NCBI GenBank assembly: GCA_007258455.2
Contig: VDFB02193867.1
Location: forward strand, 533,067,071 to 533,131,070
Direction of reading: 5' to 3'
DNA length: 64,000 bases
Source: Sequoia sempervirens
Lineage: Eukaryota > Streptophyta > Pinopsida > Cupressales > Cupressaceae
A program made the position numbers and the translations under genes. Under the pieces are notes generated by a model. That model saw nothing but the letters and a program-made list of their open reading frames with translations. It did not search any database and was not told the origin of the DNA. Positions 9,179 to 22,126 of the stretch are shown piece by piece (within the stretch, counting starts at the first letter, position 1; the number at the start of each line of letters is the position of its first letter).

Positions 9179-12100
9179 AGATTTGTGGTTTGCACGTATG
9201 TTATAGTTTGATTAGATTTAATTGAAGTAGATAAACATGTTACATGTGAATTAGATTTATTATAGGTTATAATTTAAATCTTGATTAATCTAAAGTAAAC
9301 AAAAGTATAGGCTAGGAGTTTTTAAATCAAAAGAAATATGATTTTCTTTTATACTATAGGTTTCATAGTTCTCTTCTATTTATAAGATATTATGAAGGAA
9401 ATGCATTTAATTATAGTCAACTATTTAATTATTCTTTACATTATCCTTCGTAAGGATGGATTTACGTTTATATGAATGGAAATTTATAGTTTATCATATA
9501 CATGTTTTAGATAGTTATTATTTATTTTGAATACTCTTTGGTATTATGCATGCTAGTGTTTCCATGTTGATTATGTCCTCCTCTTGGTTATTTTGCTATT
9601 AAATTAAATTTTATGATTTGGATGAGTTGGGAACCCGTAAATGTTTAAGTCACTCCCTTTTGATAAGTTATGGGTGTAGTTTGTTAGGCTTCTAGAGGAA
9701 ATGGGAAATCTATTGAGTGTTGCATTTTCTCATGATTAGACCTTTGTGATCTATTGATCATATTATTTTATCTTGAGCTCTCGTGGGTGTACCTTGTTTC
9801 ATGATTTTCCCTTCCTTTGGTTATGACTATAAGTGAGATGGTTCATGTATTCATTTTGTGAATTTTATGATTGGTACACCCTTGGTGTTGCGAGTCTTGT
9901 TGCAGAACTATTTGGAAGAGTTTCCTAAACAAGCAATATTGTACTTATTTGATGTTGATTTATGTCAGTATTGAGTTGGCCTTTTCTACTTGACCTTGTT
10001 TGGATGTGGATCCTTTCTTGTCATCTCCTAGCATGAGGGGTAGACCTTAGGGTCCACGTGGTTAGGTGGAATGTGCTACACACCCCATTGGGTCCCTAGT
10101 CTAAGTCTTTGTTGATACAGTTGATCCAAAACTTCTTCTCAATTCTAGTGAACTATCTCCATTATGTAGCATTTTTTTGTATTTCATGTATCTTTTCCTC
10201 TTTATGACCAGATGCATATGTACTCCTAAAATATTGTATTGTACTCCAAAAATGATGTAATGTACCCCTAAAATGATTGTTGCACCTTATTTTATCTTTG
10301 TAGCCCTTGTATGGTTAATGATTCATGGTAGTTGTTATTTGATACGCTGTATCTGTGGAAATATGCTCCAAAAATTGTAATATTGAACTATGAATTGAAT
10401 TGTAATAAAATATTGTATCATCCTTCTTGTATTTTGATCATGTATGGTTGTATGCTAATACTGAAATCTTAGTTTCCTTTCTCTATCATTTTGGTAAGAG
10501 TTTTGATTTCATAATGCCAACCTGTGCACCCCAAAGGACGTAGATGACTTTGCAAATGTATAATTTATTTTCATGTTAAGAAAATACATTTTCATCTTGT
10601 GCAATGTTTCACTCAAAAAAAAAAGAAAAAAAAAAGTGCAGTGTTTTGTTGTCCTTTGGGGTTCGCATGGCAGGGCATTACAATGCTTAGGACGTGAACT
10701 AGTTGCTCCCTCACATATGATTGTACTAAAAAGAGGTGATTTGTTACCATATATACCATCGCTAAAGTAAAGAGGAAAGTAACCTTAGGTGTTGAGCTCA
10801 CGTGCTTGTTTTAAGGCTGATATCTTCCTTCAATCACACATTAAAAGGTGGATAATAGCTGCCCATCTATGTTGCTTGTTTTGCATAACTTCCTAACATT
10901 GAATTTTCTTCCCTGCATCAAGTTCAGTTCTCTCCTAAATGTAGCAGTGCCCTTATGACATTACTGCTTATCGGATCATAGCTGTCTATCTAATAAATTC
11001 CATATTGAGTTAAGTTGGTTGGTTTGTTGCCACGCCATTTGAGGATATGGAGGCAAGTGCACTATGAATGAATATTGTTTATCTATAATTTTGATTCATT
11101 GGATAGGCTTTGTATTTAACAAGTATACTGTTAATAAGGTTTTGGAAACAATGTTCCCTACGTACCTCCAGCCTACTAGGCCATTTTTCTTCATCTCTGA
11201 CTATTTGAATATTTACATTGAATTCAATCAGATGACATTGAATGACTTGTTTAGCTCTTGTTTTAGTTAAATTAATGATTCATTTTCATTCAAAGATAGT
11301 TTTTCCTAATAGAAAAAAGTGGAAGAATAGACAGTGCATGTGAATTGTTTGACAAAATGCAAATGTGGGTTGAATGAGGATAAACAAAAAAATAATGCAA
11401 AAATTATATTTTAAAAATCAAAGTGTCTTAGTTGGTGGTCCCTAGAAGTCTCATCTTAGAATAATGCTCATTCTCACCACTTACTTGAATGTTTGTTAAA
11501 AATCCCTTAGGGAGTGTTCCTTGATTAGATTGGTATTGACAGTGAGTATAGGACAAGCACAAGGTAGGTTAGGTCTCTATAAACACACTATAAATCATGA
11601 TCTAATTACCTATAGTTGTGTTACTCTTCTCTAAACAAAAACATTCTTCTCATCAAAATTTTGACTACTTTTCTTGCTCATCGCAACACTGTTTATCTGG
11701 GACTTGATCAATCAATTACAACAGACATAAACAGATTGTATGTTCCCCCTACATATGGATATGTTTTATGTTTCCCATCCACAGATTGTCAAAGGTAAAA
11801 GGAAAAGCCATCAAGTGAACAATAATTCTTCAATTGAAGAGTTGGCCATACCAAAGCTAACTCTACCCAGGGTTATTACAATTTAAAGGCCCAACAATAG
11901 GTGGTGGCATGTACTAGGTATTATTTTATGTTGGAGTTTCTGGATGGTGCTCAGAGAAAGCTATACAAAGCTATTTTTTATGTGAGGCCATGGGAAAACT
12001 TCAAAAAGCTATAGGAATTCACATCTGTGCAAGTGTAAGACTCTTGCAAAAGGTTTGTCTGCTATCTTTTTATATGAAGTTTTGTCAGTCCATGGATTAT

Positions 12101-12489
12101 TTTGTCTTTTAGTTTTGGTCTATCTCCATTTGGCATTTTGGGTGTCAATTCATTGCTTTTTATTCATGAGATTTTGATCTTATTGTTAATATGTTCCCAT
12201 TTAAGATTTTTTTGGTTGTGCAACTGAATTTGTTTGCATTGTATTCACAAAACCAAATTGATTCATTTTTTCTACAGAATAAAGTTCAATCTGCAAATCT
12301 CTTGCAGTATAAATACCACTTATCAATACAGAAGTCTAATACAAAAAATAAATCTAATAAAAATGTATTGCATTGTGATACAAGCATTAATATAAACCTA
12401 CATAACCCATACACAACTAGTGCTATGCTTATAAGGAACCATTTGGAATTCTTTTGAAAAATCTTTCCTATCTTGAAACATTAGATACT
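9179..12489 (+). repeat. 3.3 kb direct repeat, copy R1
   Basis: From agatttgtggtttgcacg to cattagatact this matches 17931-21231 nearly base for base; a hand count over the first 300 bp gives about 4% difference. It contains no coherent ORF. Near 10620-10682 an A-rich run is followed by ttgttgtcctttggggtt and gggcattaca, which resembles the end of a Gypsy LTR, so part of the repeat may itself be an old LTR. It lacks TG...CA ends, and no PBS or PPT adjoins it. Confidence 0.9.
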
Positions 12490-12504
12490 GTAACATAAAA
12501 TATC

Positions 12505-13496
12505 TGCAACTTTTATCTCTATTCCATGTATATCATCACGAAGTTAGTTAAAATAAAGCAAACCAAAAGGTATTCTTGATGAAATAATCACTTATGCTCT
12601 ACAAACATAACAAAACAAACTAGTTGAAATCCTAAGGAGCATAGTGAGTAATCTATTCCATAGTGGATTGGTGTCACTTATGAGAAGTGACCCTTTCCCA
12701 ACCCTTGATAATGTCAATGATGAGGATGCAATGCCTTGAAGATGGACAAAATAAGCTCTCAATTGAAGAGAGTGACTTTGCATGAGTTTGTAGATCAAGT
12801 TGTGGAGGATTTGATCAAGAATGAAGCCTTTCATTTATAGATTATTTTGATGAGAGAAATAGCCAAATGGATGAATGTGGGACAAATATTTAGCCAATGA
12901 GAAGAGGCCACTTGTCAACTTGTGATAGGCTTGAGGATGAGCACATTTTGTTCAATGTGCCAGAGGAAGATTTCAAATTTGAATTTGAGAGTTAAATGTT
13001 GAGTTTGACTTGTGTAAGGGACATGTAAGAGCCATGTAAGAGTTCATAAGTGCTTTGTTGGATGTACATTTCCACTTGTTTTTGAATTCAAACTTGAGGG
13101 AATATTCCTCAAAGATGCCATGTTGATGGAAAATGTTGATTAAATATAAATGAGTTAAAATGATTTATTGGTGCAATTGGGAAAAGCTAGAGGACGTGAC
13201 ATGCATTAGATTAGATTTAATCAAGATTAGATTAGCTTAGATGATGATTAGTTTATTTGACCCATTTGACTTGAATATTTTGATTTATTTAAATCAAAAG
13301 GGATGGAAGGTGATTTTAGATTTAATTAAATAAAAGGCTTGATTTATTTAATTAAAAGGAGGGTGATGTTAGGATCAAGTTGATTTATTTAATATAAGTT
13401 GGTGACTTTAGGAGATTGATAAATAAACTTAATTTATTTGATGAATGGATGAATATGACCTAATCGAATGCATGATGTCAATTTCATGTGTCCACA
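12505..13496 (-). repeat. LTR of family G, copy A (leftward)
   Basis: On the minus strand it starts TGTGGACACATG and ends GTTGCA, about 992 bp. A purine tract lies just upstream on that strand, so this is a 3' LTR. Shared landmarks with the other copies include taaatcaatttatt-like AT blocks, the gggaatattcc segment, the cccacttgcac/ccaataaatca region, a TATA box and a conserved caatccactatggaata phrase downstream of it. Confidence 0.82.
12833..12840 (-). promoter_or_regulatory. TATA box of family G LTR, copy A
   Basis: Minus-strand ctataaatgaaaggc aligns with ctataaaatagaggc at 23085-23095, tttaaatagaggg at 30228-30240 and ccataaatgaaaggc at 56294-56308. Its conservation among four copies at the same LTR position supports a core promoter. 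Confidence 0.65.
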
Positions 13497-13513
13497 TTTT
13501 TTCCCTCTTTGAA
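13497..13513 (-). other. Polypurine tract, family G copy A
   Basis: Minus-strand ttcaaagagggaaaaaa directly precedes the LTR start TGTGGA. Copy B has ttcaaagagaggcaaaa at the equivalent place. Confidence 0.75.
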
Positions 13514-15059
13514 GCAATGTACTTGCTGCATTAGTTCAAAGAATAAACTTGCCGTGATCAAAATTCAAATATTTTTATTTTTTTTGGATGCGTCAGTAGA
13601 AAGAGGTACACTAGTACATTTCCCCCTTGAGAGATCGAGTGAAAAGATTCTATTTGAGGGTTGATCTCCCGATAAAAAGGTTCAAAATGGATGGTTATGG
13701 ATGATGATGCAAATGAGATGGTTTTAAGATGCTTAGAATAACAAATCTATACTATCTTAAACAACTTAAATAATGATACGATGTGATGATGGAAGAGATG
13801 GATGATGTGATATGTTATGATTATGCAAATGTATGATTTATGCAAATACTTAGACTAACAGATCTATATTATGATGATGATGCAAATGCAATGCATGTGA
13901 AATGATCGATGTTTCCTATTATGTATGATATGAATGATATGTGGCATGCTGACGGTTTGTGGACGCAGGATGGATGCATGATGGTGATGATGATTAACTA
14001 TTCATGACGTGATGTTAGTGTGGAAAAGAAGAAATCAAGTGATGACAAGAGGATCCAACAAGTCCATGATCTGATGAGACTTTATTAGAGATGATGATGA
14101 TGATAGATGATGATAGATGGATGATTTTATTATCAAGGATTGGGAATTTAAAAGGGCTACTTACCTTATGTTTGATAACACATGTAGGTACAATGCATCA
14201 AGGTATAAAGAACCAGGATGGTGTTGTACCTAGTGCGATGGACTTTGACTTGACAAATAGATAGGAGTATTCTTGTTCACACTTGACATACAGAAACCTT
14301 GCTAGGATGTACCTAACAAAGCAAGTATTCACCAAGTTATTTTAAAAGAATGTCCAACAAGCACAACAGAAAAAAAGATAATGATCATTGCCCCATTCTT
14401 ATCTCTCTAAATCCTTCGTTCAGACATCATTGAGAGGTCCTTGGAATGAGCACAATAAGATAAATCAAAAGAAAAGATCAAGTACACAAACAAGTCAATG
14501 TTCTTCATACCTCTAGCCAAAGGGATTTGTTTTGATAGGATAAGAATCCAAGTGATATCCAAAATGTTGCCCATTGTCGGAATGATATATCCTAGGACAT
14601 GCATTGTATAGGATGATGATGGTTTGATAAGTTGATTGATAGGCTATTGATATAAGGTTGATTGACATCTTTGAAAATGATCAAGAGTTTGATTTTGCAT
14701 TTAATAGTTTGTTGCTTCGATTTTGATTTTATGTTTGAAGCTTGTTTTTGTTGATTGTTGTGATTGTTTCTATTTGTTTTGCCAAAGGATGAAGGTGACG
14801 ATTAGTTTATTATGGATGATTGATTATTTCGAGTGAAAGAAAGATAAGATAGATGAATTTTTTTCAAATATTTGGATGTTTTTGACATTTTTTGGAATGT
14901 TTTGAGGCTATTTTTGGTATTTTCAAGATTTTACAAATGTTTTGATTTTTAATGTTTTTGGGGATTTGTCATTTCTGGGGATACATTTAAGCTCAGAGAC
15001 GACATAGTTTGGATACCATATTTTTGACATTTTCTAACTTCTATGAATGTTTTTTATTT

Positions 15060-15235
15060 TTTTGATATGATTTTGGATGTTTTTTTTGAATTTTGATGTT
15101 TTTGAATGTTTTTGGATTTTGATGTTTTTGAATGTTTTTGCATTTTGATGTTTTTGAATGTTTTTGGATTTTGATGTTTTTTGAATGTTTTTGGATTTTG
15201 ATGTGTTTTGGATGTTTTTTGATTTTTCACATAAT
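15060..15235 (+). repeat. Tandem repeat of about 26 bp
   Basis: At least five units of ttttggattttgatgtttttgaatg-type sequence follow each other with minor changes. Such T-rich arrays are common in non-coding parts of large plant LTR elements. Confidence 0.75.
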
Positions 15236-15332
15236 TTTGACGTTTTGGATATGGACATGATATCAGTGTTCTTCTTGGGATTTTGTTGAAGACCAAGCTA
15301 AGGTTGACTGATCGAATTGATGGATTGATGAT

Positions 15333-15605
15333 GATGATGATAACATTGTTGAGGATACACAACAATGCAAGGATTGGAATGATCAAGATTGATGATGATA
15401 ACATTGTCGAGGATACATGACAATGCAAGGATAGTGTTAAGCAACACAAGGATATCCTGAGATGATTATTTTCTAATTGGATTTGATTGATTAGGATTGA
15501 TAATGATAACATTATTGAGGATACATGACAATGCAAGGATAGTGTTAAACAACACAAGGATATCCCAAAATGATGATTTTATGATTGGATTTGATTGATT
15601 AGGAT
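15333..15605 (+). repeat. Tandem repeat of about 108 bp, two units plus a partial
   Basis: Units start gatgatgataacattg (15333 partial, 15391) and gataatgataacattatt (15499). They carry gaggatacatgacaatgc and caacacaaggatatcc, and end tggatttgattgattagg. The first copy is shortened to 58 bp. Confidence 0.75.
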
Positions 15606-16299
15606 TGTTGAAGCTTGGTTTGGAACAAAAGTTGTTTGAATGATTTGACATGACATTTGAAGTGCAACTTAGATGCAACTAATAGTGGTTACTTGGATTG
15701 ATGTTCAATGAAAGATGAAGACTAATAAGGAATGTCTTCTCGTCAAAATGTGCCATGGGTTAGTGATTTGGATTTTGGATTACAGATTCTTGACCAATTT
15801 GGTTTCACATTTTCGAATGTTAGTATCACCACATAAGTTGGAGGATATAGATCAATATTTATTCCTAAAGCAAGATGTAAATATCTGCTCCTAGTGTCTA
15901 GGAATGTATGGAATGCCATTAGATGGATGCAAAGGATGCCAAGGATTATCTTGTGATAAGATAAGGTGTTCGAATAACGAATGCTCATTTGGATAATGCT
16001 TCAAGGCTCAGATAATGTTGGATAGGATAGGACCAATGAAAATGACCCATGTCAACATTTTTACCATAAGCAAGCATAAAGTGTGCCCAAAACTTTCATC
16101 AAGATCAAGATAACTTGGATGATTGATACATAGACAGATGAAAATGGATTGGATCAATGGTTTATGGATAAATGGATTGATTATGGACGAGATGGATGGA
16201 ATGTCAGATTTATTATGGATGGGATGGGATGCTTTCATCTGAATGGCACACATAGATGCTTGATTCCACACATGATGGATATTTTCTAGGTTTTCATCA

Positions 16300-17930
16300 T
16301 GGTCTTTCCCAAAGCGCCACCCATGCGGTTTTCACTAGAGGACAATTTTTTTCTTTACTGTTTTCAATCCTTTTTCTAATTTTTTTGGGATTTTCATAGT
16401 TTTTGACTTTTTTTATTTTTTTGAAAGATTTTAAGCTCATGTTGAACCACCTGATGGTGTTGATCTAGATGCTTCTATCATGATGTGCCATCGGTATCCT
16501 ATTTGAAGAAGCTGCTTTGCTAAGATACATGCACTTGAATACAACTTTTGAGATTCTTGATCTGCTTCATCAATATCAGAGTTAACTTTGTCTTGGTGTG
16601 AACATTGTGATAGAGTGCCTTCGAAATCCTTATGATGAAGGGTTGCTGCCAATACATGGTCAATGTAAAAACTAGATATCATGCATGCTGGTGTGGATGG
16701 AGTGTGTTTAGGGATAAGAGATAGATTGGTTGATAGTTTGGAACCTTTGACTCTCCAAACATGGGAAGATGAGCAATGATGGGTGGATACAAAAGTATGC
16801 ATGGAATTAGGACCAACTTCTTGATACACTTTGTACATCACTTGAAAAGCCTGCTTTTTCTTTTATGGACATCTTTGATGGATACTTTTCCCTCCTTTAT
16901 TTTTCCCCATAGTTTCTTTGACTGATGGATTTTGATATGGATAGTCTTTCTTTGTATTCTTTAGTATCCATGTGTATTTGATTTTTCCATTATGCTTCTC
17001 AGCTTCTTTTTCTTTGATAACATTCTTCATACTTTGATTCAAATATTTCCTTTGATGTTGGTCCCAATTCATGGATGGGGTGATGGGTGGATGAAGATTC
17101 ATGACATGGCTAGTTGTAGTATTAACACTAGTTTCATCATAAGGACTCTTCATGCTCTCTATGTTGACGTTTTCTTGAGACATAGTTGCCCCCAATATTG
17201 TGGAAGTAGTACCTTCATGCTTTGATTTTTCCTATTCTAAGGGCTCTTGTTTAGAATGCATTCTTTGATAAATGACCACTGTAGATGACGTTATTAGAAT
17301 TTGATGCTCAACTGACTTCGAAATATCCTGTTTTGTCTGACCTATTTCCTTGAGTGGATAATGTTGGATATCTTTATTCATGATGCCTTCAAACTGAATT
17401 TGGGATATATCTAATCTTGATGCTAACAACTCTATTTGACTTTAGGAACCAATAACCTTTTCCTTTTGTGCAATAATGTTAGGAATAAAGGAATCCTATT
17501 CTAAATGATGATCATCCATGTGTCCATCCATAGAAAGCATCTCGTGGGTAGATGGAGGAGTATGTGGTACATGGATATAATCATCTTGCATAGATAGGAG
17601 AGTGTCCATTAGATTATTTTAGTATCTTGAAGATACAAATTCTTGATCTTGAATGATTTTAGAGTTGCTTTCGACATGCTTTGGATCAAGTTCTTGACAC
17701 GGCTCAGTTTCAAAGGATGGATTTCTTACAAAGGGTTCTTGGATGTCATCATTAGGCATGGGGAATGGCTCAATATCCTCTTGGTCTTTGAGTGGACTTG
17801 GATCAAGTGTCAAGTTGAGGATTCCCTCAATATCTATAACCATGAGGTCAAAGGGGGTCAACATGTCCTGGAAGGGACCATTGCTAGACCTTGGTGAAAT
17901 ATTTTGATCATGCTTTGGAATAAATTCTTG
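16300..17930 (-). pseudogene. Family G long ORF, C-terminal part, copy A
   Basis: Minus-strand frames encode MVIDIEGILNLTLDP and on to CQELDPKHVESNSKIIQDQEF (17864-17619), then a basic stretch with NWDQHQRKYLNQSMKNVI (17195-16863), then MYKVYQEVGPNSMHTF and on to ending SRSTPSGGST (16841-16437). The same order and near-identical words occur in copy C (62500-63890), so they were once one frame. The C-terminus is a Lys-rich segment followed by a Ser/His/Cys-containing tail. No zinc knuckle, protease or polymerase motif is visible. A gag-like role is inferred only from position. The N-terminal half is missing because the sequence ends at 17930. Confidence 0.7.
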
Positions 17931-20900
17931 AGATTTGTGGTTTGCACGTATGTTATAGTTTGATTAGATTTAATTGAAGTAGATAAACATGTTACATGTG
18001 AATTAGATTTATTATAGGTTATAATTTAAATCTTGATTAATCTAAAGTAAACAAAAGTACAGGCTAGGAGTTTTTAATTCAAAAGAAATATGATGTGTTT
18101 GCATACTATAGGTTTCATAGTTCTTTTCTATTTATAAGATATTATGAAGGAAATGCATTTAATTATAGTCGACTATTTAATTATTATTTACATTATCCTT
18201 CATAAGGATGGATTTACATTTATATGAATGGAAATTTATAGTTTATCTTGTACATGTTTTAGATAGTTATTATTTATTCTGAATACTCTTTGATATTATG
18301 CATGCTAGTGGTTCCATGTTGATTATGTCCTCCTCTTGGTTATTTTTCTATTAAATTAATTTTTATGAATAGTCATCTTTTGGATGAGTTGGGAACCCAT
18401 AAATGTTTAAGTCACTCCCTTTTGATAAGTTATGTGTGTAGGTTGTTAGGATTCTAGAGGAAATGGGAAATCTATTGGGTGTTGCATTTTCTCATGATTA
18501 GACCTTTGTGATCTATTGATCGTATTCTTTTATCTTGAGCTCTCGTGGGTGTACCTTGTTTCATGATTTTCCCTGCCTTTGGTTATGACTCTGAGCGAGA
18601 TGGTTCATGCCTTACATGTGTATTTGTTTTGTGGATTTTATGATTGGTACACCCTTGTTGTTGTGATTCTTGTTGCAGAACTATTTGGAAGAGTTTCCTA
18701 AACAAATGATATTGTACTTGTTTGATGTTGTTTTATGTGACCAGTATTGAGTTGGCCTTTTCTACTTGACCTTGTTTGGATGTGGATCCTTTCTTGTCAT
18801 CTCCTAGCACGGGGGGTAGACCTTAGGGTCCACGTGATCGGGTGGAATGTGCTACGCACCCCATTGGGTCCCTAGTCTATGTTCGTGTTGATAGAGTTGA
18901 TCCAAAACTTCTTCTCAATTCTACTGAACCATATCAATTATGTAGCATTTTTTTGTATTTGATGTATCTTTTCCTCTTTATGACTAGATGCATATGTACT
19001 CCTGAAATATTGTATTGTACTCAAAAAGTTATGTAATGTACCCCTAAAATGGTTGTTGCACATTATTTTATCTTTGTAGCGCTTGTGTGGTTAATGATTC
19101 ATGGTAGTTATTATTTGATGCATTGTATCTATGGAAATATGCTCCACAAATTGTAATATTGAACTATGAATTGAATTGTAATACAATATTGTATCATCCT
19201 TCTTGTCTTTTGATCATGTATGGTTGTATGTTAATACTGTAATCTTGGTTTCCTTTCTCTATCATTTTGGTAAGAGTTTTGATTTTGTAATGCCAACCTG
19301 TGCACCCCAAAGGACGTAGATGACTTTGCAAATGTATAATTGATTTTCATGTTAAGAAAATACATATTCATCTTATGCAATGTTTCACTCAAAAAAAAAA
19401 AAGTGCAGTGTTTTGTTGTCCTTTGGGGTTTGCATGGTGGGGCGTTACAGTGCTTAGGACACGAACTAGTTGCTCCCTCACATACGACTGTACTAAAAAG
19501 AGGTGAGTTGTTACCATATATACCATTGGTAAAGTAAAGAGGAAAGTAACCTTGGGTGTTGAACTCATGTGCTTGTTTTAAGGTTGATATCTTCCTTCAA
19601 TCACACATTAAAAGGGGGATAATAGCTGCCCATCTATGTTGCTTGTTTTGCATAACTTCGTGACTTTGAATTTTTTTCCCTGCATCAAGTTCAGTTCTCT
19701 CCTAAATGTAGCAGCGCCCTTATGACATTACTGCTTATTGGATCATAGATGTCCATCTGATAAATTCCATATCGAGTTAAGTTGGTTGGTTTGTTGCCAT
19801 GCCATTTGAGGATATGGAGGCAAGTGCACTGTGAATGAATATTATTTATCTGTAATTTTGATTCATTGGCTATGCTTTGTATTTAACAAATATATTAACA
19901 ATAAGGTTTTGGATACAATGTTCCCTACGTACCTTCAGCCTACTGGGCCATTTTTCTTCATCTCTGACTATTTGAATATTTACACTGAATTCAATCAAAT
20001 GACATTGAATGACTTGTTTAACTCTTGTTTTAGTTAAATTAATGATTCATTTTCATTCAAACATAGTTTTTCCTAATAGACAAACATGGAAGCATAGACA
20101 GTGCATCTGAAAGCATAGATAGGGCACAAAAAAACAATGCAAAAATTCTATTTTAAAAATTAAAGTGTCTTAGTTAGTGGTCCCTATAAGTCTCATCTTG
20201 GAACAATGCTCATTCTCACCACTTACTTGAATGTTTATTAAAAATCCCTTAGGGAGTGTCCCTTGATTAGATTGGTATTGAGAACGAGTATAGGACAAGC
20301 ACCAGGCAAGTTAGGTCTCTACAAACACACTATAAATCAGGATCTAATTACCTATAGTTGTGTTTCTCTTCTCTAAACAAAAAAATTCTTCTCATCAAAA
20401 TTTTGACTGCTTTTCTTGCTCATCGTGACACTATTTATCTGGGACATGATCAATCAATCACAACAAACATAAATAGATTGTAATTTCCCCCTACATATGG
20501 ATATGTTTTATGTTTCCCATCCACAGATTGTCAAAGGTAAAAGGAAAAGCCATCAACTGAATAATAATTCTTCAATTGAAGAGTTGGCCATACTAGATCT
20601 AATTCTACAAGGGGTTGTTACAATTTGAAGGCCCAACAATAGGTGGTGGCATTTACTAGGTATTATTTTATGTTGGAGGTTCTGGATGGTGCTCAGAGAA
20701 AGCTATACAAAGCTACTTTTTATGTGAGGCCATGGGAAAACTTCAAAAATCTGTGGGAATTCACACCTGTGCAAGTGTAAGACTCTTGTAAAAGGTTTGT
20801 CTACTATATTTTTATATGAAGTTTTTTCAGTCCATAGATTATTTTGTCTTTTTGTTTCGTTGAGTCTCCATTTGGCATTTCAGGTGTCAATTCATTGCTT

Positions 20901-21231
20901 TTTATTCATGAGATTTTGATCTTATTGTTAATATGTGCCCATTTAATATTTTTTTGGTTGTGCAACTATATTGGTTTGCATTGTATTCACAAAACCAAAT
21001 TGATTCATTTTTTCTATAGAATAAAGTCCAATCTGCCAATCTCTTGTAGTATAAAAACCACTTATCATTACTGAAGCCTAATACAAAAAATTAATCTAAT
21101 AAAAATGTATTCCATTGTGATACAAGCATTAATATCAACCTACATAACCCATACATAACTAGTGCTATGCTTATAAGGAACCATTTGGAATTCCTTTGAA
21201 AAATATTTCCCATCTTGAAACATTAGATACT
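17931..21231 (+). repeat. 3.3 kb direct repeat, copy R2
   Basis: Second copy of 9179-12489, same orientation, about 3301 bp, offset 8752 bp at the start. It ends at cattagatact, after which the sequence diverges from what follows R1. Scattered single-base changes and small indels distinguish the two. Short frames conserved in both copies (19340-19537, 19831-20037) are conserved only because the whole DNA is. Confidence 0.9.
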
Positions 21232-22126
21232 AATTGACCAAAAGTATATTTTCAATTATGCAGGCATAGCCTCTATTTTAAAATTTATATGTACATAAGA
21301 TTAAGTGAAATCAAATACCTCCTTAGAATGGTGACATATTTGTATTTTCTTTTAAATTTCATCTCTTTTAACACCTCATATTCTTTAAGTTGTATTCACC
21401 ATAACCAAACTAAATGCTTAAAAAAGAGGTCTGCAAAAGGTCATGTATGGTAGACACAAATTTAAACCTGCTAGATCTGCAATGCATTCAATGAAACCAA
21501 AGGAATTTTATCATGTACCAGAAAATTAGTGATAGTTGAATGACCCTAGAACTTAAGAGATGCCAAATCATAAAATATAGCTACATTCTCTTTCGAGTTA
21601 TACCCACCTGTATGTAAATCGACAATGGCACCAAGAATTGATATAAAACCTTAAATTTTAGGGTTTTTTAGGGCTCCCAATCACTATTTTATATAGTCCA
21701 TATCAAATTAATATAACTACCACACACCAAATTAATAAGAAGCTCGCTCACCCAAATATACTAAAGAAGAATTTCAGCAATTTCCCATAAGTCAGTGATA
21801 TACCAATTAGAAACAAAAGTACAAAGATCAGTCTGAAAGTAAACAAAATAAAGCAAGTTAATAGCCAACTATTTTAGGAACATGAAAACATTAATCATAA
21901 GGTTTCACCTTGTTGGCCCTTATGGGATTGGCCAACCCTTTTCTCATTGTTGTCCCAAAGATGGGATTCAAATATCCTTGTCCACCTATGTCTACAATTT
22001 TAATTTGAACTTAATGTTTTTCAAAAGAAAATCTTGATTATTTAGATATTCATGTAATTTACAACAATAGGTTTTTTCTTCCTTAATATTAAGATTCAAA
22101 AGAACCATTTCCAGATATGCTTCTAC
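21232..22126. other. Spacer left of the AP2 exon; possible intron
   Basis: No gene recognised. If the AP2 exon on the minus strand was ever part of a working gene, this would be the start of its first intron. I looked on the minus strand for the following AP2 exon (HRWTG/EAHLWDK-type words) and did not find it here. Confidence 0.55.

Larger units (their letters stand above)
13514..16269. other. Low-complexity internal region of family G copy A
   Basis: This lies between the gag-like ORF and the polypurine tract. It is dominated by GATGAT-type and ATGATG-type runs (13690-14130) and T-rich blocks. The part 13514-14350 recurs at 23754-24520 with the same landmarks (gatggactttgact, ccttgctaggatgtacctaacaaagcaag). 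I see no coding region in it; the minus-strand open frames at 15034-15557 are repeat translations (KNIQKHQN units). Confidence 0.7.
12490..17930 (-). mobile_element. Family G LTR element, leftward copy A, 5' truncated
   Basis: Read on the minus strand this has the 3' part of a long gag-like ORF (17930 to about 16300), a 2.7 kb low-complexity region, a polypurine tract (13513-13497) and a 3' LTR (13496-12505). Its 5' end stops abruptly at 17930, where repeat R2 begins. The same LTR and ORF sequences recur at 22780-27275, 29559-30541 and 55650-64000. No protease, RT or integrase is visible, so this is a non-autonomous element or a deleted copy. Confidence 0.8.

Noticed and set aside
10573..11270. 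Short frames conserved in both 3.3 kb repeats (10573-10770 with 19340-19537; 11064-11270 with 19831-20037)
   Set aside because: The whole DNA is duplicated at about 96% identity, so conservation is not evidence for coding. The translations contain poly-Lys from A-runs and no recognisable domain.
15034..15557. Minus-strand frames with KNIQKHQN repeats
   Set aside because: Pure translation of T-rich tandem repeats in non-coding element sequence.
16992..17225. Plus-strand frames opposite the family G ORF of copy A (also 63106-63399 minus in copy C)
   Set aside because: Antisense shadows of the real reading direction, which is the one with colinear words in all copies.
9179..21231. R1 and R2 as LTRs of a single 12 kb retrotransposon
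   Set aside because: No TG...CA ends, no PBS after R1, no purine tract before R2, and the interior already contains a different element's own LTR and purine tract. Kept as unexplained direct repeats.
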